From the NCBI RefSeq assembly GCF_900167255.1, contig NZ_FUYB01000012.1, positions 1 through 64,000 of the forward strand: a stretch of 64,000 bases of DNA, in the 5' to 3' direction. Of this stretch, positions 35,436 through 44,105 are shown piece by piece (position 1 is the first letter of the stretch; the number at the start of each line of letters is the position of its first letter). Origin of the DNA: Thiothrix eikelboomii. Its GTDB lineage: Bacteria > Pseudomonadota > Gammaproteobacteria > Thiotrichales > Thiotrichaceae. A model generated the notes under the pieces. The model worked only from the letters and a program-made list of their open reading frames with translations. It searched no databases and was not told where the DNA came from. Both the position numbers and the translations under genes were made by a program.

Positions 35436-37370
35436 TTAGAAAACTTCACGTAAAGAAAAATCTTCACGTAGTCTAGACAAATTGGGATTATAACAAGGAT
35501 CAGCTTCAAGCTCTTTCGACCAAGTGGTACGCATATAAGCCACCTCTTTGTCAAAACGCGCCTTCTTTTCAGGGGTATCATCCTCACCACGACTCACCGA
35601 CTCGTGATGATACAACTCTGCATGGGGTGTCCACAAATTCCGATACCCTAAGGCACGCACCCGCAGACAAAAATCAACATCATTATACGCGACTGGCAAA
35701 TCATGCTCATTCAAGCCACCGACTTGCTCATACAGTGCACGCCGAACCAACAAGCAAGCCCCAGTGACCGCCGAGTAGTTTTGTACCAATTGCAGACGCT
35801 GATAATAACCTGCTGAATCATGCCCTGCAAAACGATGTGCATGCCCAGCGACATGCCCCAAACCTAAAATCACTCCAGCGTGTTGAATCTGCCCATTTGA
35901 ATAATAGAGCTTAGCTCCCACACAACCTATCTCTTCACGACAGGCATGCGCGACCATTTCACTTAACCACGCACCAGCAATAACCTCAACATCATTATTA
36001 ATCAAGCCAATAATGCTACCTCGGGCTTGTTGAACACCAAAATTATTAATCGCTGAATAATTAAAAGGATGATTATACGCTAACACTCTGACTCGAGGAT
36101 TAGCTTGAATCTCAGTAAACCATGCTAAAATATCCTGATCCGAACTTTGATTATCTAAAATGAGAATTTCATAATTTTCATAACTGGTTTTTTCTAAAAT
36201 ACTCATGACACAAGGCTTAAGAATAGTGAGTTTATTTCTCGTAGGAATAATTAAACTCACTAAAGGCTTAGGTTCAGGAATTTTAAAATCAAACACTAAG
36301 CCTGCTTGATTAGCCTTGACTGCTTCCAAACCCAAGATTCTCGATTTTAATAGGTGCGCTCGCTCCAAAGCATAGTTTACATCGAAACCAGCGTGATTTG
36401 CAGCTGAACTCAATTGATGGACTAAAACCAAAGGCAGATGTAGAATTTGTTGGGCAGTCATGCTTGGTAATAAGATGGCTAAGGCTTGCTGCGTGCCTAA
36501 ATTTGTAAATAAAGCCTGATGTTCTGCATACCAAGCTGCTTTGCAGACAAAACCACTAGAAATATAATCCTGACTTAAAAATAAATCATAATTCCATGCG
36601 GTTTTAAACCAAGGTTTAGAACGATTTCCATAATCATCAATTAGATCCTGATCAGGATAAACCAAAACGGCCTCAGGATGCTGATTTAGAAATTTCATTA
36701 GCAGAGTTTTGGAACTTGGATAGAGGGTGCAGTCAGATGCTAGCAGACACTGGTAATCTGTTTCTACATAAGTACTATCATTAGTTTGACTAAGACATTC
36801 AAATTTTTTGATTAAGTCTAATTCAAGTTCTTCAATCCAATAATGATAGTCCGCCTCAGTCGTTTGGCAAAATAATTTATTATACGCTGCAAATATCACT
36901 TGATTCAGTTCAACATGCTTGAGTGCAGCTCTTTGCTTGAGCTTGCTCAGCAAACTTGCCTGATTCGCCAAAGGATCAGCTAATAAACGCTGCAACATAC
37001 GGTCTTGTGCAAAGCTGGCTTTAATTGGCACTAAACGCAGCTGAGTTAATCGCCCTTCACCATACACTTTAAAATCCAGCTCTAACTGCCCAGCAGGATT
37101 GGCTAAGTAGATGATTCTTTTCATCAGTTTGTTAGCACGAATAGGAAAAGGCAAGCCTTGCTTATTCTCAAAACGAAATTCAAGCTGAGCCAGCTCAAAA
37201 CAACCATTAGCTTGTAATTCAAGCATATACCAACCGGCCTTAAAAGCATGAACGAGGCTTAAAACTTGAGTTGAATAATAATCACCCCGCTCTCCCTGTC
37301 GTTTAGTCATGCTTCGAGCTAGATTAGGGTAAAGATAGGGCTTAGCTGCTTTATAAATTAATTTAATCAT
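35436..37370 (-). CDS. GT2-family glycosyltransferase with N-terminal accessory domain
   Basis: This 644-residue enzyme has a beta-rich N-terminal region (about residues 30-120, YMLELQANGCFELAQLEFRF). A middle alpha region resembles the N-terminus of the 531-residue paralogue. The GT-A catalytic domain has VSLIIPTRNKLTILKPCVMS, NNDVEV, CVGAKLYYSNGQIQHAGVI and YNDVDFCLRVRALGYRN. It is the first gene of a three-gene set (GT2, sulfotransferase, GT2), with 15 bases to the pseudopilin gene upstream. The repeated architecture suggests that a duplication gave two transferases for related sugars. Confidence 0.85.
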   Translation of the reverse strand: MIKLIYKAAKPYLYPNLARSMTKRQGERGDYYSTQVLSLVHAFKAGWYMLELQANGCFELAQLEFRFENKQGLPFPIRANKLMKRIIYLANPAGQLELDFKVYGEGRLTQLRLVPIKASFAQDRMLQRLLADPLANQASLLSKLKQRAALKHVELNQVIFAAYNKLFCQTTEADYHYWIEELELDLIKKFECLSQTNDSTYVETDYQCLLASDCTLYPSSKTLLMKFLNQHPEAVLVYPDQDLIDDYGNRSKPWFKTAWNYDLFLSQDYISSGFVCKAAWYAEHQALFTNLGTQQALAILLPSMTAQQILHLPLVLVHQLSSAANHAGFDVNYALERAHLLKSRILGLEAVKANQAGLVFDFKIPEPKPLVSLIIPTRNKLTILKPCVMSILEKTSYENYEILILDNQSSDQDILAWFTEIQANPRVRVLAYNHPFNYSAINNFGVQQARGSIIGLINNDVEVIAGAWLSEMVAHACREEIGCVGAKLYYSNGQIQHAGVILGLGHVAGHAHRFAGHDSAGYYQRLQLVQNYSAVTGACLLVRRALYEQVGGLNEHDLPVAYNDVDFCLRVRALGYRNLWTPHAELYHHESVSRGEDDTPEKKARFDKEVAYMRTTWSKELEADPCYNPNLSRLREDFSLREVF

Positions 37371-37385
37371 TTTAAGTAATGGACT

Positions 37386-38111
37386 TTAGCAGTTTGGATT
37401 AGTAGCACCTGGACAAGGTTTGCCTGGTAAAGAACCATCATCATTGCCATTGTCGTTACCGCCTGGTGGACTTTCAGCTAAAGAACTGAAGTTTAACTCT
37501 GGTTGTTTAACACCAAAATACACTGTTCTTTTAATCGAACCTAAAGCCTCATGCTCTAGTGCTAACTGAAAATAAGCAGGCCAAGCATGACTTGTGCTCG
37601 TCGCTGCTGGATCTAAAGCCGTAAACTCGACACTAGCAACTTGCTTTAAAAGCACCACGGCTTCATCGGCTGGCTCAGTGCTAGGTTTATTATTTTTCCA
37701 AACCTCGCGGAGGAGGGTTTTGCCCTTAAGACTGTAACGAATCTCTTTGATAGCTTGGTTGGGCGCAGCTTGTGAACTAGGGACTAATTTTAAGCTTAAC
37801 TGCGTGTTATCAGCGCTGAGATTAATCGACTCTGTTTCTGTAGTCGCGACCACAGGGACAACTTTTTGCCTTAGATCGCGCTCAAGGCTTTGGATCGCTC
37901 GCTGCAGACTCGCTAACGCAGTCATTTCCGCCTCAATCGCATCCCCTGCTTTCACCATCGTATTGATCGAGGTATAGGCAAATCCCGATATTAAAGAAAA
38001 CACAAACAAAGCAACCAATAGCTCCACTAAAGTAAAACCTTGGGTTTTGCCTCGTCGGTGTTTGCTATTCAACTTGCTATGCATCTTGCTATCCTCAATC
38101 GCTAAACTCAT
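37386..38111 (-). CDS. GspJ-like type II secretion minor pseudopilin
   Basis: This 241-residue protein has a prepilin leader cleaved in KTQG/FTLVELLVAL, with Glu at +5 and the hydrophobic helix FVFSLISGFAYTSINTMV. The body resembles GspJ, including ASLQRAIQSLERDLRQKVV near the start and IRYSLKGKTLLREVWKN later. The C-terminus is unusual: an acidic/Gly/Asn-rich tail with two cysteines (GNDNGNDDGSL, then CPGATNPNC). The start ATG has a good AAGGA site. No other Gsp genes are in the window. It may be an orphan subunit of a type II system encoded elsewhere. Confidence 0.72.
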   Translation of the reverse strand: MSLAIEDSKMHSKLNSKHRRGKTQGFTLVELLVALFVFSLISGFAYTSINTMVKAGDAIEAEMTALASLQRAIQSLERDLRQKVVPVVATTETESINLSADNTQLSLKLVPSSQAAPNQAIKEIRYSLKGKTLLREVWKNNKPSTEPADEAVVLLKQVASVEFTALDPAATSTSHAWPAYFQLALEHEALGSIKRTVYFGVKQPELNFSSLAESPPGGNDNGNDDGSLPGKPCPGATNPNC

Positions 38112-38195
38112 CTATCCTTGGCTAGCCGCAGCAACCCTAGGCAGGTTAGGATGCAGCATCTTATCGAACTTAGCCATTATTCGCAGGAATTTTTA

Positions 38196-38906
38196 ATGTT
38201 AGCTTTCCTTGGTATCGGCGCACAAAAAGCAGGCACTACTTGGCTACATACGATGCTCAGCCAACACCCACTGCTTAAATTGCCCCAAGCTAAAGAGTTA
38301 CATTATTGGGACAAACAGTTTCCACAGTCACCTGTACAAAACTACCTCAACTTCTTTCAGCAAGCGGATCGTCTCGAAGGCGAAATCACCCCTTCTTATG
38401 CCAGCTTGCCCGTCACTACGATTCAAGTCATTCATCAGCATCTGCCCCAGTTAAAACTGATTTATAGCTTGCGTAATCCGATTGATCGCGCTTGGTCAGC
38501 CGCTTGTATGTTTCTAACCCGCGCCCAGATGGAGTTAGATGAAGCCAGTGATCAGTGGTTTCTGGATCATTTTTACTCGAAAAACTCTCGCTTGCGTGGC
38601 GACTATGAAACCTGTATCCGCCATTGGACTGCTATCTATCCTAAAGAAAATTTGCTGCTGCTCGATTACGATCAGATTAAATCTGAACCCGTAACCGTCC
38701 TACAACGCTGTTGTGCACATCTTGAGCTGCCTGATTTTACTGAAAACCAGCTACAGTCCATGCTATTAACCGCTAAAGTTTTTGAAGGTCGAGGTTATGA
38801 GCTTAGACCTGCATTGAAGCAGGCGCTGATTCACATCTATACTCCACAGATTCACTCACTCAGCCGGTATCTTAAGCAAGATCTCAGCCATTGGACTCAA
38901 GACTAA
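38196..38906 (+). CDS. Sulfotransferase (PAPS-dependent family)
   Basis: I start this at the ATG at 38196, which follows a GCAGGAA site; the frame is open to 38118 but that part has no homology pattern. The 236-residue product has the 5'-phosphosulfate loop FLGIGAQKAGTTWLHTML and the 3'-phosphate site LIYSLRNPIDRAWSAACMF. KELHYWD is typical of heparan N-/3-O-sulfotransferase-like bacterial enzymes. It is shorter than usual but has both cofactor motifs. It begins a plus-strand run of two sulfotransferases and a glycosyltransferase. Confidence 0.82.
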   Translation: MLAFLGIGAQKAGTTWLHTMLSQHPLLKLPQAKELHYWDKQFPQSPVQNYLNFFQQADRLEGEITPSYASLPVTTIQVIHQHLPQLKLIYSLRNPIDRAWSAACMFLTRAQMELDEASDQWFLDHFYSKNSRLRGDYETCIRHWTAIYPKENLLLLDYDQIKSEPVTVLQRCCAHLELPDFTENQLQSMLLTAKVFEGRGYELRPALKQALIHIYTPQIHSLSRYLKQDLSHWTQD

Positions 38907-38911
38907 ACTCT

Positions 38912-39655
38912 ATGCAAATTGCTCAGCCCAAGCCCTGTATTTTAATTCTAGGCATGCACCGCAGTGGTACTAGCTGTTTGGCGGGTAGCCTCCAGCAGCA
39001 AGGCGTTCATCTCGGTGAAGTGCATGAATGGAATCCCCATAACCGCAAAGGTAATCGTGAAAACCCCAAGATCATGGAGCTTAACGAAAGCCTATTTGCC
39101 AGCAATCAAGGCAGTTGGGATCACCCCCCTAAGCAACCTCTGCAATGGTCAGTACAACAACAAACCCAGCGTGACCAGCTGATTCAAGCCCTGAGTGAAG
39201 CAGCAGCACAGGCATGGGGCTTCAAAGATCCACGTACTTTGATTAATTTAAGCTTTTGGCTAGACGGCTTACGCGGAAAGTTTGTAGTGCGCTATATAGG
39301 GAGTTTCCGCCATCCTTTAGCCGTTGCCCTATCCTTGCAGAAACGCAATGGCACGCCTTTAGAGGAGGGTCTGGCCTTATGGTATCACTATAACCAGCGT
39401 CTACTGACTTGCTGGGAGCAACAACCCTTTCCACTCTTATCGTTTGATGTCGAACCGGAAGTGTATAGCCACAACTTCAAACAGGCTTGTGCCGCTAGTC
39501 AGCTCAGTTTTAGCCCAGTTGACCCGCCTTTTTTTGAAAATCAGTTGCGCTCGACCAACAATATCGACCACTTGCAAGACTACCCCCTCACTGAGCAAAA
39601 CTACCTAGACTGCTATGCTCGCTTACAAAACATTTATCTTAATTGGGCATCATGA
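38912..39655 (+). CDS. Sulfotransferase-family protein
   Basis: The 247-residue form starts at the ATG at 38912, six bases after the preceding stop. The P-loop-like motif CILILGMHRSGTSCLAGSL is the PAPS 5'-phosphosulfate loop. WGFKDPRTLINLSFWL and YIGSFRHPLAVALSLQKR provide the later cofactor contacts. The sequence type (GMHRSGTS...NPKIMELN...FKDPR) is the same as the N-terminal domain of the 1402-residue fusion at 54287-58495, so the two are likely related. The stop overlaps the next gene's ATG (ATGA). Confidence 0.8.
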   Translation: MQIAQPKPCILILGMHRSGTSCLAGSLQQQGVHLGEVHEWNPHNRKGNRENPKIMELNESLFASNQGSWDHPPKQPLQWSVQQQTQRDQLIQALSEAAAQAWGFKDPRTLINLSFWLDGLRGKFVVRYIGSFRHPLAVALSLQKRNGTPLEEGLALWYHYNQRLLTCWEQQPFPLLSFDVEPEVYSHNFKQACAASQLSFSPVDPPFFENQLRSTNNIDHLQDYPLTEQNYLDCYARLQNIYLNWAS

Positions 39656-40548
39656 GCTTAATGCGCCTATTTCAACCACGCCCGCGATTGTCGGTGATCG
39701 TCAATTTCTACAATATGCAACGGGAAGCTGAGCGTACTTTATATTCACTTTCAACCGCCTATCAGCAAGCAATTCAAGCGAGCGACTATGAAGTATTAGT
39801 GATTGACAATGGTTCTTCACAGCCCTTAAACCCTCGTCAATTAAGCCAATTTGGCAGCCATTTTCATTATCATTATTTACCAACACAGTCAGCCTCACCC
39901 TGCAAAGCGCTCAATCAAGCCGCCCGCTTAGCTAGAGGTGAACTCATCATGTGTTGCATTGATGGAGCACGCATTTTATCACCGCAGATTTTAAGTTTGA
40001 GCTTGCAGGCTGCCAAGCTGCATGCCCACCCATTTATTTATACAATGAGTATGCACCTTGGTAACAAGCCACAAAACCTCAGCATTGAAGAAGGTTATAA
40101 CCAACAAGTGGAAGATGCCTTATTAGCCTCTGTTGATTGGCAACATCATGGCTATCAACTGTTTACGATTGCTAGCACCGCCCTCTCGAGCGGCAATGGC
40201 TTTTTTTCTCAGTTTGCAGAGAGCAATTGCTTTTGCTTAAAGAAAAGTGATTATTTACAAATAGGCGGCTTCGATGAGGCTTTCACCAGTCGAGGCGGAG
40301 GTCTAGCCAACTTAGATTTCTTTAATCGAATTCACGAAAATGAGCGTTTTTATCCCATTTTATTACTCGGTGAAGCGACTTTTCATCAATTTCATGGTGG
40401 GGTAGCAACCAATGTCAGCTTTGCAGAGCACCCTTGGGAGCAAATGGCCGCTGAATATGCGCAAATTCGCCAGCAAAGTTTTAAAACCAGCTTCACTCCC
40501 CCCACCTATTTGGGTAATTTTCCGCCGGAAGCACGTGCTTTTCTTTGA
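39652..40548 (+). CDS. GT2-like glycosyltransferase
   Basis: The start is the ATG overlapping the previous TGA at 39652. The 298-residue GT-A protein contains LSVIVNFYNMQREAERTLYS, YEVLVIDNGSS, CKALNQAARLARGELIMCCIDGA and a later LKKSDYLQIGGFDEAFTSRG. The usual DxD is replaced by CIDGAR (a single Asp), as in some members of the family. It is translationally coupled to the sulfotransferase upstream, which suggests that the two act on the same sugar. Confidence 0.75.
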   Translation: MSLMRLFQPRPRLSVIVNFYNMQREAERTLYSLSTAYQQAIQASDYEVLVIDNGSSQPLNPRQLSQFGSHFHYHYLPTQSASPCKALNQAARLARGELIMCCIDGARILSPQILSLSLQAAKLHAHPFIYTMSMHLGNKPQNLSIEEGYNQQVEDALLASVDWQHHGYQLFTIASTALSSGNGFFSQFAESNCFCLKKSDYLQIGGFDEAFTSRGGGLANLDFFNRIHENERFYPILLLGEATFHQFHGGVATNVSFAEHPWEQMAAEYAQIRQQSFKTSFTPPTYLGNFPPEARAFL

Positions 40549-40606
40549 TTAGCAGATGGCCTATGATGTGACTTCAATTCACTAAGTCTCTGCACATCCT
40601 CTAAGT

Positions 40607-41524
40607 ATGAACAATTTAAAATTTTGGCTTGCTGCCACTTTAGCCACTACCCCTCTTCAGGTCTTTGCAGCCGATAGTGATACGCTTGCTAATGATGGCA
40701 GTCTCCCTGAACCCGCAGTGGTCAGTGGCAATTTAATTGATAATGGCTATGTGGGTACGGGCAATACCGCCTCCTTACCAGCATTAGGGGTTGATACTAA
40801 GGCGCTCACAGCAGCCGAGCTACCAACCATTGCACGCCTAGCTCCCGCCGTACCGAATGCAGCAGTTAACTCCACACCACGCGCCGTGTTAGGTCTAGAT
40901 ACTAGAGTTCAACTAAAGCCTGCGGTTTATCCTTATCGAGCTATTACCCTCATTACCCTAGGTAGTGCTCGTTGTACTGGTTGGATGGTAGGTGCAGATA
41001 CAGTCATCACCGCAGGGCATTGTGTGCATCGAGGGAGCACAGGCTCATGGTATAATCTGAGCGATTATACTATCTACCCCGGCCATGATGGGATTAATAC
41101 TGCTTATGGCAGTTGTACCGCTAAACGCTTATACACAACCGAAGGCTGGGCTTTAAGCAGTAAAACTGAATATGATTACGGTGCAATTAAACTTAATTGC
41201 CAAGTCGGTCAAGCCACCGGTTGGTTAGGCTTTGCCGCCGCTGCAACGACCAAAAATCTCCCAGCCATCCTAGATGGTTATCCGGGCGACAAACCGCTAG
41301 GGCAATGGGTTAGTTTTGATAGCATCAAAAAAGAAAATTCTAACTGGGTTTATTATAAAAATGACACTTATTCAGGTATGAGTGGTGCTCCTGTTTGGTA
41401 TGATGCTGGTAAACGTATGTTAGCTTTTGCGATCCACACCTATGGGGGACCGAACTTTAATCGTGGCAAACGCATCAATGCTGAAGTTTTTAAAAATATA
41501 AAAACGTGGAAAAACGCACAATAA
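40607..41524 (+). CDS. Secreted trypsin-fold serine protease (V8/glutamyl endopeptidase-like)
   Basis: This 305-residue protein has a signal peptide (cleavage likely after VFAA, about residue 22) and a pro-region of about 75 residues. The protease domain has a full catalytic triad: His in VITAGHCVH, Asp in EYDYGAIKLN, and Ser in YSGMSGAPVWY. A disulfide pair flanking the His (RCTGWM...GHCV) is typical of this group. It should act outside the cytoplasm. The next two genes encode DUF1566 proteins three and 13 bases downstream, so the three are probably co-transcribed and may act together on surface proteins. Confidence 0.85.
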   Translation: MNNLKFWLAATLATTPLQVFAADSDTLANDGSLPEPAVVSGNLIDNGYVGTGNTASLPALGVDTKALTAAELPTIARLAPAVPNAAVNSTPRAVLGLDTRVQLKPAVYPYRAITLITLGSARCTGWMVGADTVITAGHCVHRGSTGSWYNLSDYTIYPGHDGINTAYGSCTAKRLYTTEGWALSSKTEYDYGAIKLNCQVGQATGWLGFAAAATTKNLPAILDGYPGDKPLGQWVSFDSIKKENSNWVYYKNDTYSGMSGAPVWYDAGKRMLAFAIHTYGGPNFNRGKRINAEVFKNIKTWKNAQ

Positions 41525-41527
41525 ATT

Positions 41528-42688
41528 ATGAATAAAATCTGCTATTGGGCTAGCTCAAAGCGATGGGCTTGGGCTTGTTCTCTATTCACCCTGTTTAGCC
41601 TATCGAATGCCTCGGCTGCGGCACTGAATGCCAAGCCAGTTGTTGATGCGGGTATTAATCAAACTGTTTATGCTGGGGATTTAGTCACTTTAACCGCAAA
41701 TGCACTCGATCCAGAAGGTGAAGCACTCCGCTACCAGTGGAAGTATAAGGCTAGAAATCTGGCTAGTTTTACTATCACCAACCCAACAAGTTTAACGGCT
41801 AGTTTTATCGCCCCCGCGACGAATAAAGCCGTCAAAATAATGCTCATTTTTTCAGCGGTCGATCCCAAAAATGCCAAAGCTGCTGACCATACATTCATCA
41901 CGATCAAACCCAAGCCCATCACTCCACCACCTTCGGTTGAGAGCCTAACTAAAATCAATGACACTGGAGTTACGCTGTGTGGCGACTATGCGAGAGGTTA
42001 CAGCGGTGTCAGTCATAATAATGTCGTTTGCCAACTCCTCACCGACAGTAATGGCGACCCTGTACCCAGTGGGCAAGATGGCAACTATGGCCGTGATTTG
42101 AGTGCAGCCGATGATAGCGATGGCAGCAAAGGCTTTAGTTTTATCAAGCTAGATGCATCAGGAGCAGCCCTCGCCCACTCTGCTAGCCAATGGACTTGCG
42201 TCAAAGATCAGATCACAGGCTTAGTTTGGGAATTAAAAACTGACGATGGCGGCCTGCATGATAAAGATGATAGCTTTGTCTGGTATGAATCGGATCCACG
42301 CTTAGGCAATGGCGGTTTACCCGGCTATGAAAAAGCGACTGACTATGATCCGACACGCTCTGATCAGACCTGCTCAGGGTTTACAAATGGCAATAACACC
42401 AGTTATTGCAACACGAAAGCGTTTGTTACTCGAGTCAATCAAACCGGCTATTGCGGGGCCAATAACTGGCGTTTACCTACTCGTGAAGAATTAAACTCGA
42501 TCGTCGACTATCAGAACTCACCTCGGATTGATACCGCTTATTTCCCCCTGATACAGACTAATTATTACTGGACTTCTGTCCCCTATGCTTATTTAAATAA
42601 GCAGGTTTGGACGATTAACTTTCAATATGGTGGCGGCAGCCCTTGGGAAAAACATTATAACTATCCTGTTCGCTTAGTACATCATTAA
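41528..42688 (+). CDS. Secreted protein with PKD/Ig-like domain and C-terminal DUF1566 (Lcl) domain
   Basis: This 386-residue protein has a signal peptide ending around ASAAA (residue 33). The Ig/PKD-like domain (residues 36-128) contains VDAGINQTVYAGDLVTLTA and DPEGEALRYQWK. The DUF1566 domain has TGLVWELK, NNWRLPTREELNSIVDY, YYWTS and PVRLV. DUF1566 proteins are adhesin-like; Lcl of Legionella binds glycans. The Pro-rich joint near residue 130 separates the two domains. Adhesion to, or organisation of, the extracellular polysaccharide is a reasonable inference. Confidence 0.75.
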   Translation: MNKICYWASSKRWAWACSLFTLFSLSNASAAALNAKPVVDAGINQTVYAGDLVTLTANALDPEGEALRYQWKYKARNLASFTITNPTSLTASFIAPATNKAVKIMLIFSAVDPKNAKAADHTFITIKPKPITPPPSVESLTKINDTGVTLCGDYARGYSGVSHNNVVCQLLTDSNGDPVPSGQDGNYGRDLSAADDSDGSKGFSFIKLDASGAALAHSASQWTCVKDQITGLVWELKTDDGGLHDKDDSFVWYESDPRLGNGGLPGYEKATDYDPTRSDQTCSGFTNGNNTSYCNTKAFVTRVNQTGYCGANNWRLPTREELNSIVDYQNSPRIDTAYFPLIQTNYYWTSVPYAYLNKQVWTINFQYGGGSPWEKHYNYPVRLVHH

Positions 42689-42701
42689 TGGCAATTTAAG
42701 A

Positions 42702-43244
42702 ATGAATAAACTCGCTTGGGTATTAACGCTAATACTGACCCCTATTTATGCTTTAGCAAACTATCAACCCTGCAAAATCGGTTTAATCACCGAAACCACA
42801 CCTAGCTCTCAGTTTACTGATAATCAGGATGGAACGGTTACTGACCTCAAAACTAAACTGATTTGGAAAAAATGCGCTGAAGGGCAACGCTGGGAAGCCA
42901 GTAGCAATAGCTGTCTTGTTGGTGATGGGACAGTTATTCAATACAATTGGCGCGAAGCACTTGAACTTGCCAATACGACCAATAGCAGTGGTGGGTTTGC
43001 TGGCTCAGTTAATTGGCGCTTACCTAATATTAAAGAGCTGTCTTCGATTATTGAAAATGCTTGTTATGGGCCCGCTATTAATCTGAGTGTATTTCCTAGC
43101 ACGCCCGCAGGTATTTTTTGGTCAGCAACACCCTATATTGGTGGAAATGAATATGCTTGGAGTGTGCGCTTTAACTATGGGCAAAATAGTATGAATTATA
43201 AGTACGATTATTATTTTGCACGGTTAGTACGCGATCCTAATTAA
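42702..43244 (+). CDS. Small secreted DUF1566 protein
   Basis: This 180-residue protein has a short signal peptide (cleavage after IYALA, about residue 19) and is almost entirely one DUF1566 domain: FTDNQDGTVTDLKTKLIWKK, NWRLPNIKELSSIIENACYG, FWSATPY and ARLVRD. The gene is 13 bases after the larger DUF1566 gene and is probably a partner or paralogue. It converges on the sulfotransferase gene downstream. Confidence 0.72.
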   Translation: MNKLAWVLTLILTPIYALANYQPCKIGLITETTPSSQFTDNQDGTVTDLKTKLIWKKCAEGQRWEASSNSCLVGDGTVIQYNWREALELANTTNSSGGFAGSVNWRLPNIKELSSIIENACYGPAINLSVFPSTPAGIFWSATPYIGGNEYAWSVRFNYGQNSMNYKYDYYFARLVRDPN

Positions 43245-43245
43245 T

Positions 43246-43265
43246 TTAAATACTCTTAAATACTC
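43246..43265. repeat. Tandem 10-bp direct repeat at a convergent gene junction
   Basis: TTAAATACTC occurs twice back to back (43246-43255 and 43256-43265). The second copy covers the stop codon of the minus-strand sulfotransferase gene. It probably arose by slippage; no function is evident. Confidence 0.6.
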
Positions 43266-44101
43266 ATTAACTGCTCTTCTGTATAAAAATGCCAAAAAGC
43301 TCCTTCAGTTTTACTCAGGAGCTTATCTAAGAAAGTTTGCTTTAAGGCAGCATTATATAAACTATTATTATTTTTTGAGTATAAAGTTTCTGTTAGCTGA
43401 TTAGCCAATGGATTAATCACTGCCAACGACCTACCTGCTGTATTAATCGTAGCTTCGTAAAATAAAATTTGTTTAGCTGGCAAATAAGTAAGATATTGTT
43501 GAAAGAACCAATCTAATAACAAAACTTGCCGATCATAGACACCTTCAATTTGCTCTAAACTGAGTTTCAATTCCGGTGCAAAGGCTTCAGCCGCCGGCAC
43601 TCTACCTCGTGAAACGGGCATTTCAACGCTATTCCAAGATAATAAAACCGCTAAAGGATTGCGAATCAGTGCAAAACAACGCAGTGAGTCTGTTGTGACT
43701 AAATCCTTTAAAATAGCGGTAAAAAAAGCAGGCTGCTTAATAGCCAAGCAAAAATCTGGCTCTAACGGCTTATTAATCTCTACCAAACGCCCGTCTAATA
43801 CTCGAATCCGTTTGCCTGTAATCGGATCAAAACCTGCCATTGGATTATCCGGCACTTGCCCACCAAAACTTTTACTGACTGCTGTACCGGTTTGTAAAAT
43901 TTGCCGACGTTGCGCAGAAAAATACTCCAGAATAAACTCGACTAACTGCGCACGCTCATAACCCGCTAAATCTAAAGGTATTAATGGCTCGTGTAAGGCC
44001 ACAGAATTCGGCAGTTTATTCAGTAAATGGCAAGTGAGCGTAGTGCCTGAGCGTGGCAATCCGGTGAGAATAACTTGTTGTTGTGCTGAAATAAGCTGCA
44101 T
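43256..44101 (-). CDS. Sulfotransferase-family protein
   Basis: This 281-residue protein begins almost directly with the PAPS-binding loop VILTGLPRSGTTLTCHLLNK, followed by SVALHEPL and the 3'-phosphate motif CFALIRNPLAVLLSWNS. The PRSGTTL variant is shared with tyrosylprotein and Stf0-like sulfotransferases, so the acceptor could be a sugar or another small molecule. It is four bases downstream of the GT4 gene and likely works with it. Confidence 0.8.
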   Translation of the reverse strand: MQLISAQQQVILTGLPRSGTTLTCHLLNKLPNSVALHEPLIPLDLAGYERAQLVEFILEYFSAQRRQILQTGTAVSKSFGGQVPDNPMAGFDPITGKRIRVLDGRLVEINKPLEPDFCLAIKQPAFFTAILKDLVTTDSLRCFALIRNPLAVLLSWNSVEMPVSRGRVPAAEAFAPELKLSLEQIEGVYDRQVLLLDWFFQQYLTYLPAKQILFYEATINTAGRSLAVINPLANQLTETLYSKNNNSLYNAALKQTFLDKLLSKTEGAFWHFYTEEQLMSI

Positions 44102-44105
44102 ACCA

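Noticed and set aside
38118-38195. N-terminal extension of the sulfotransferase
   Set aside because: The ATG at 38196 has a proper Shine-Dalgarno sequence and starts directly before the PAPS loop. The extra 26 residues have no family pattern.
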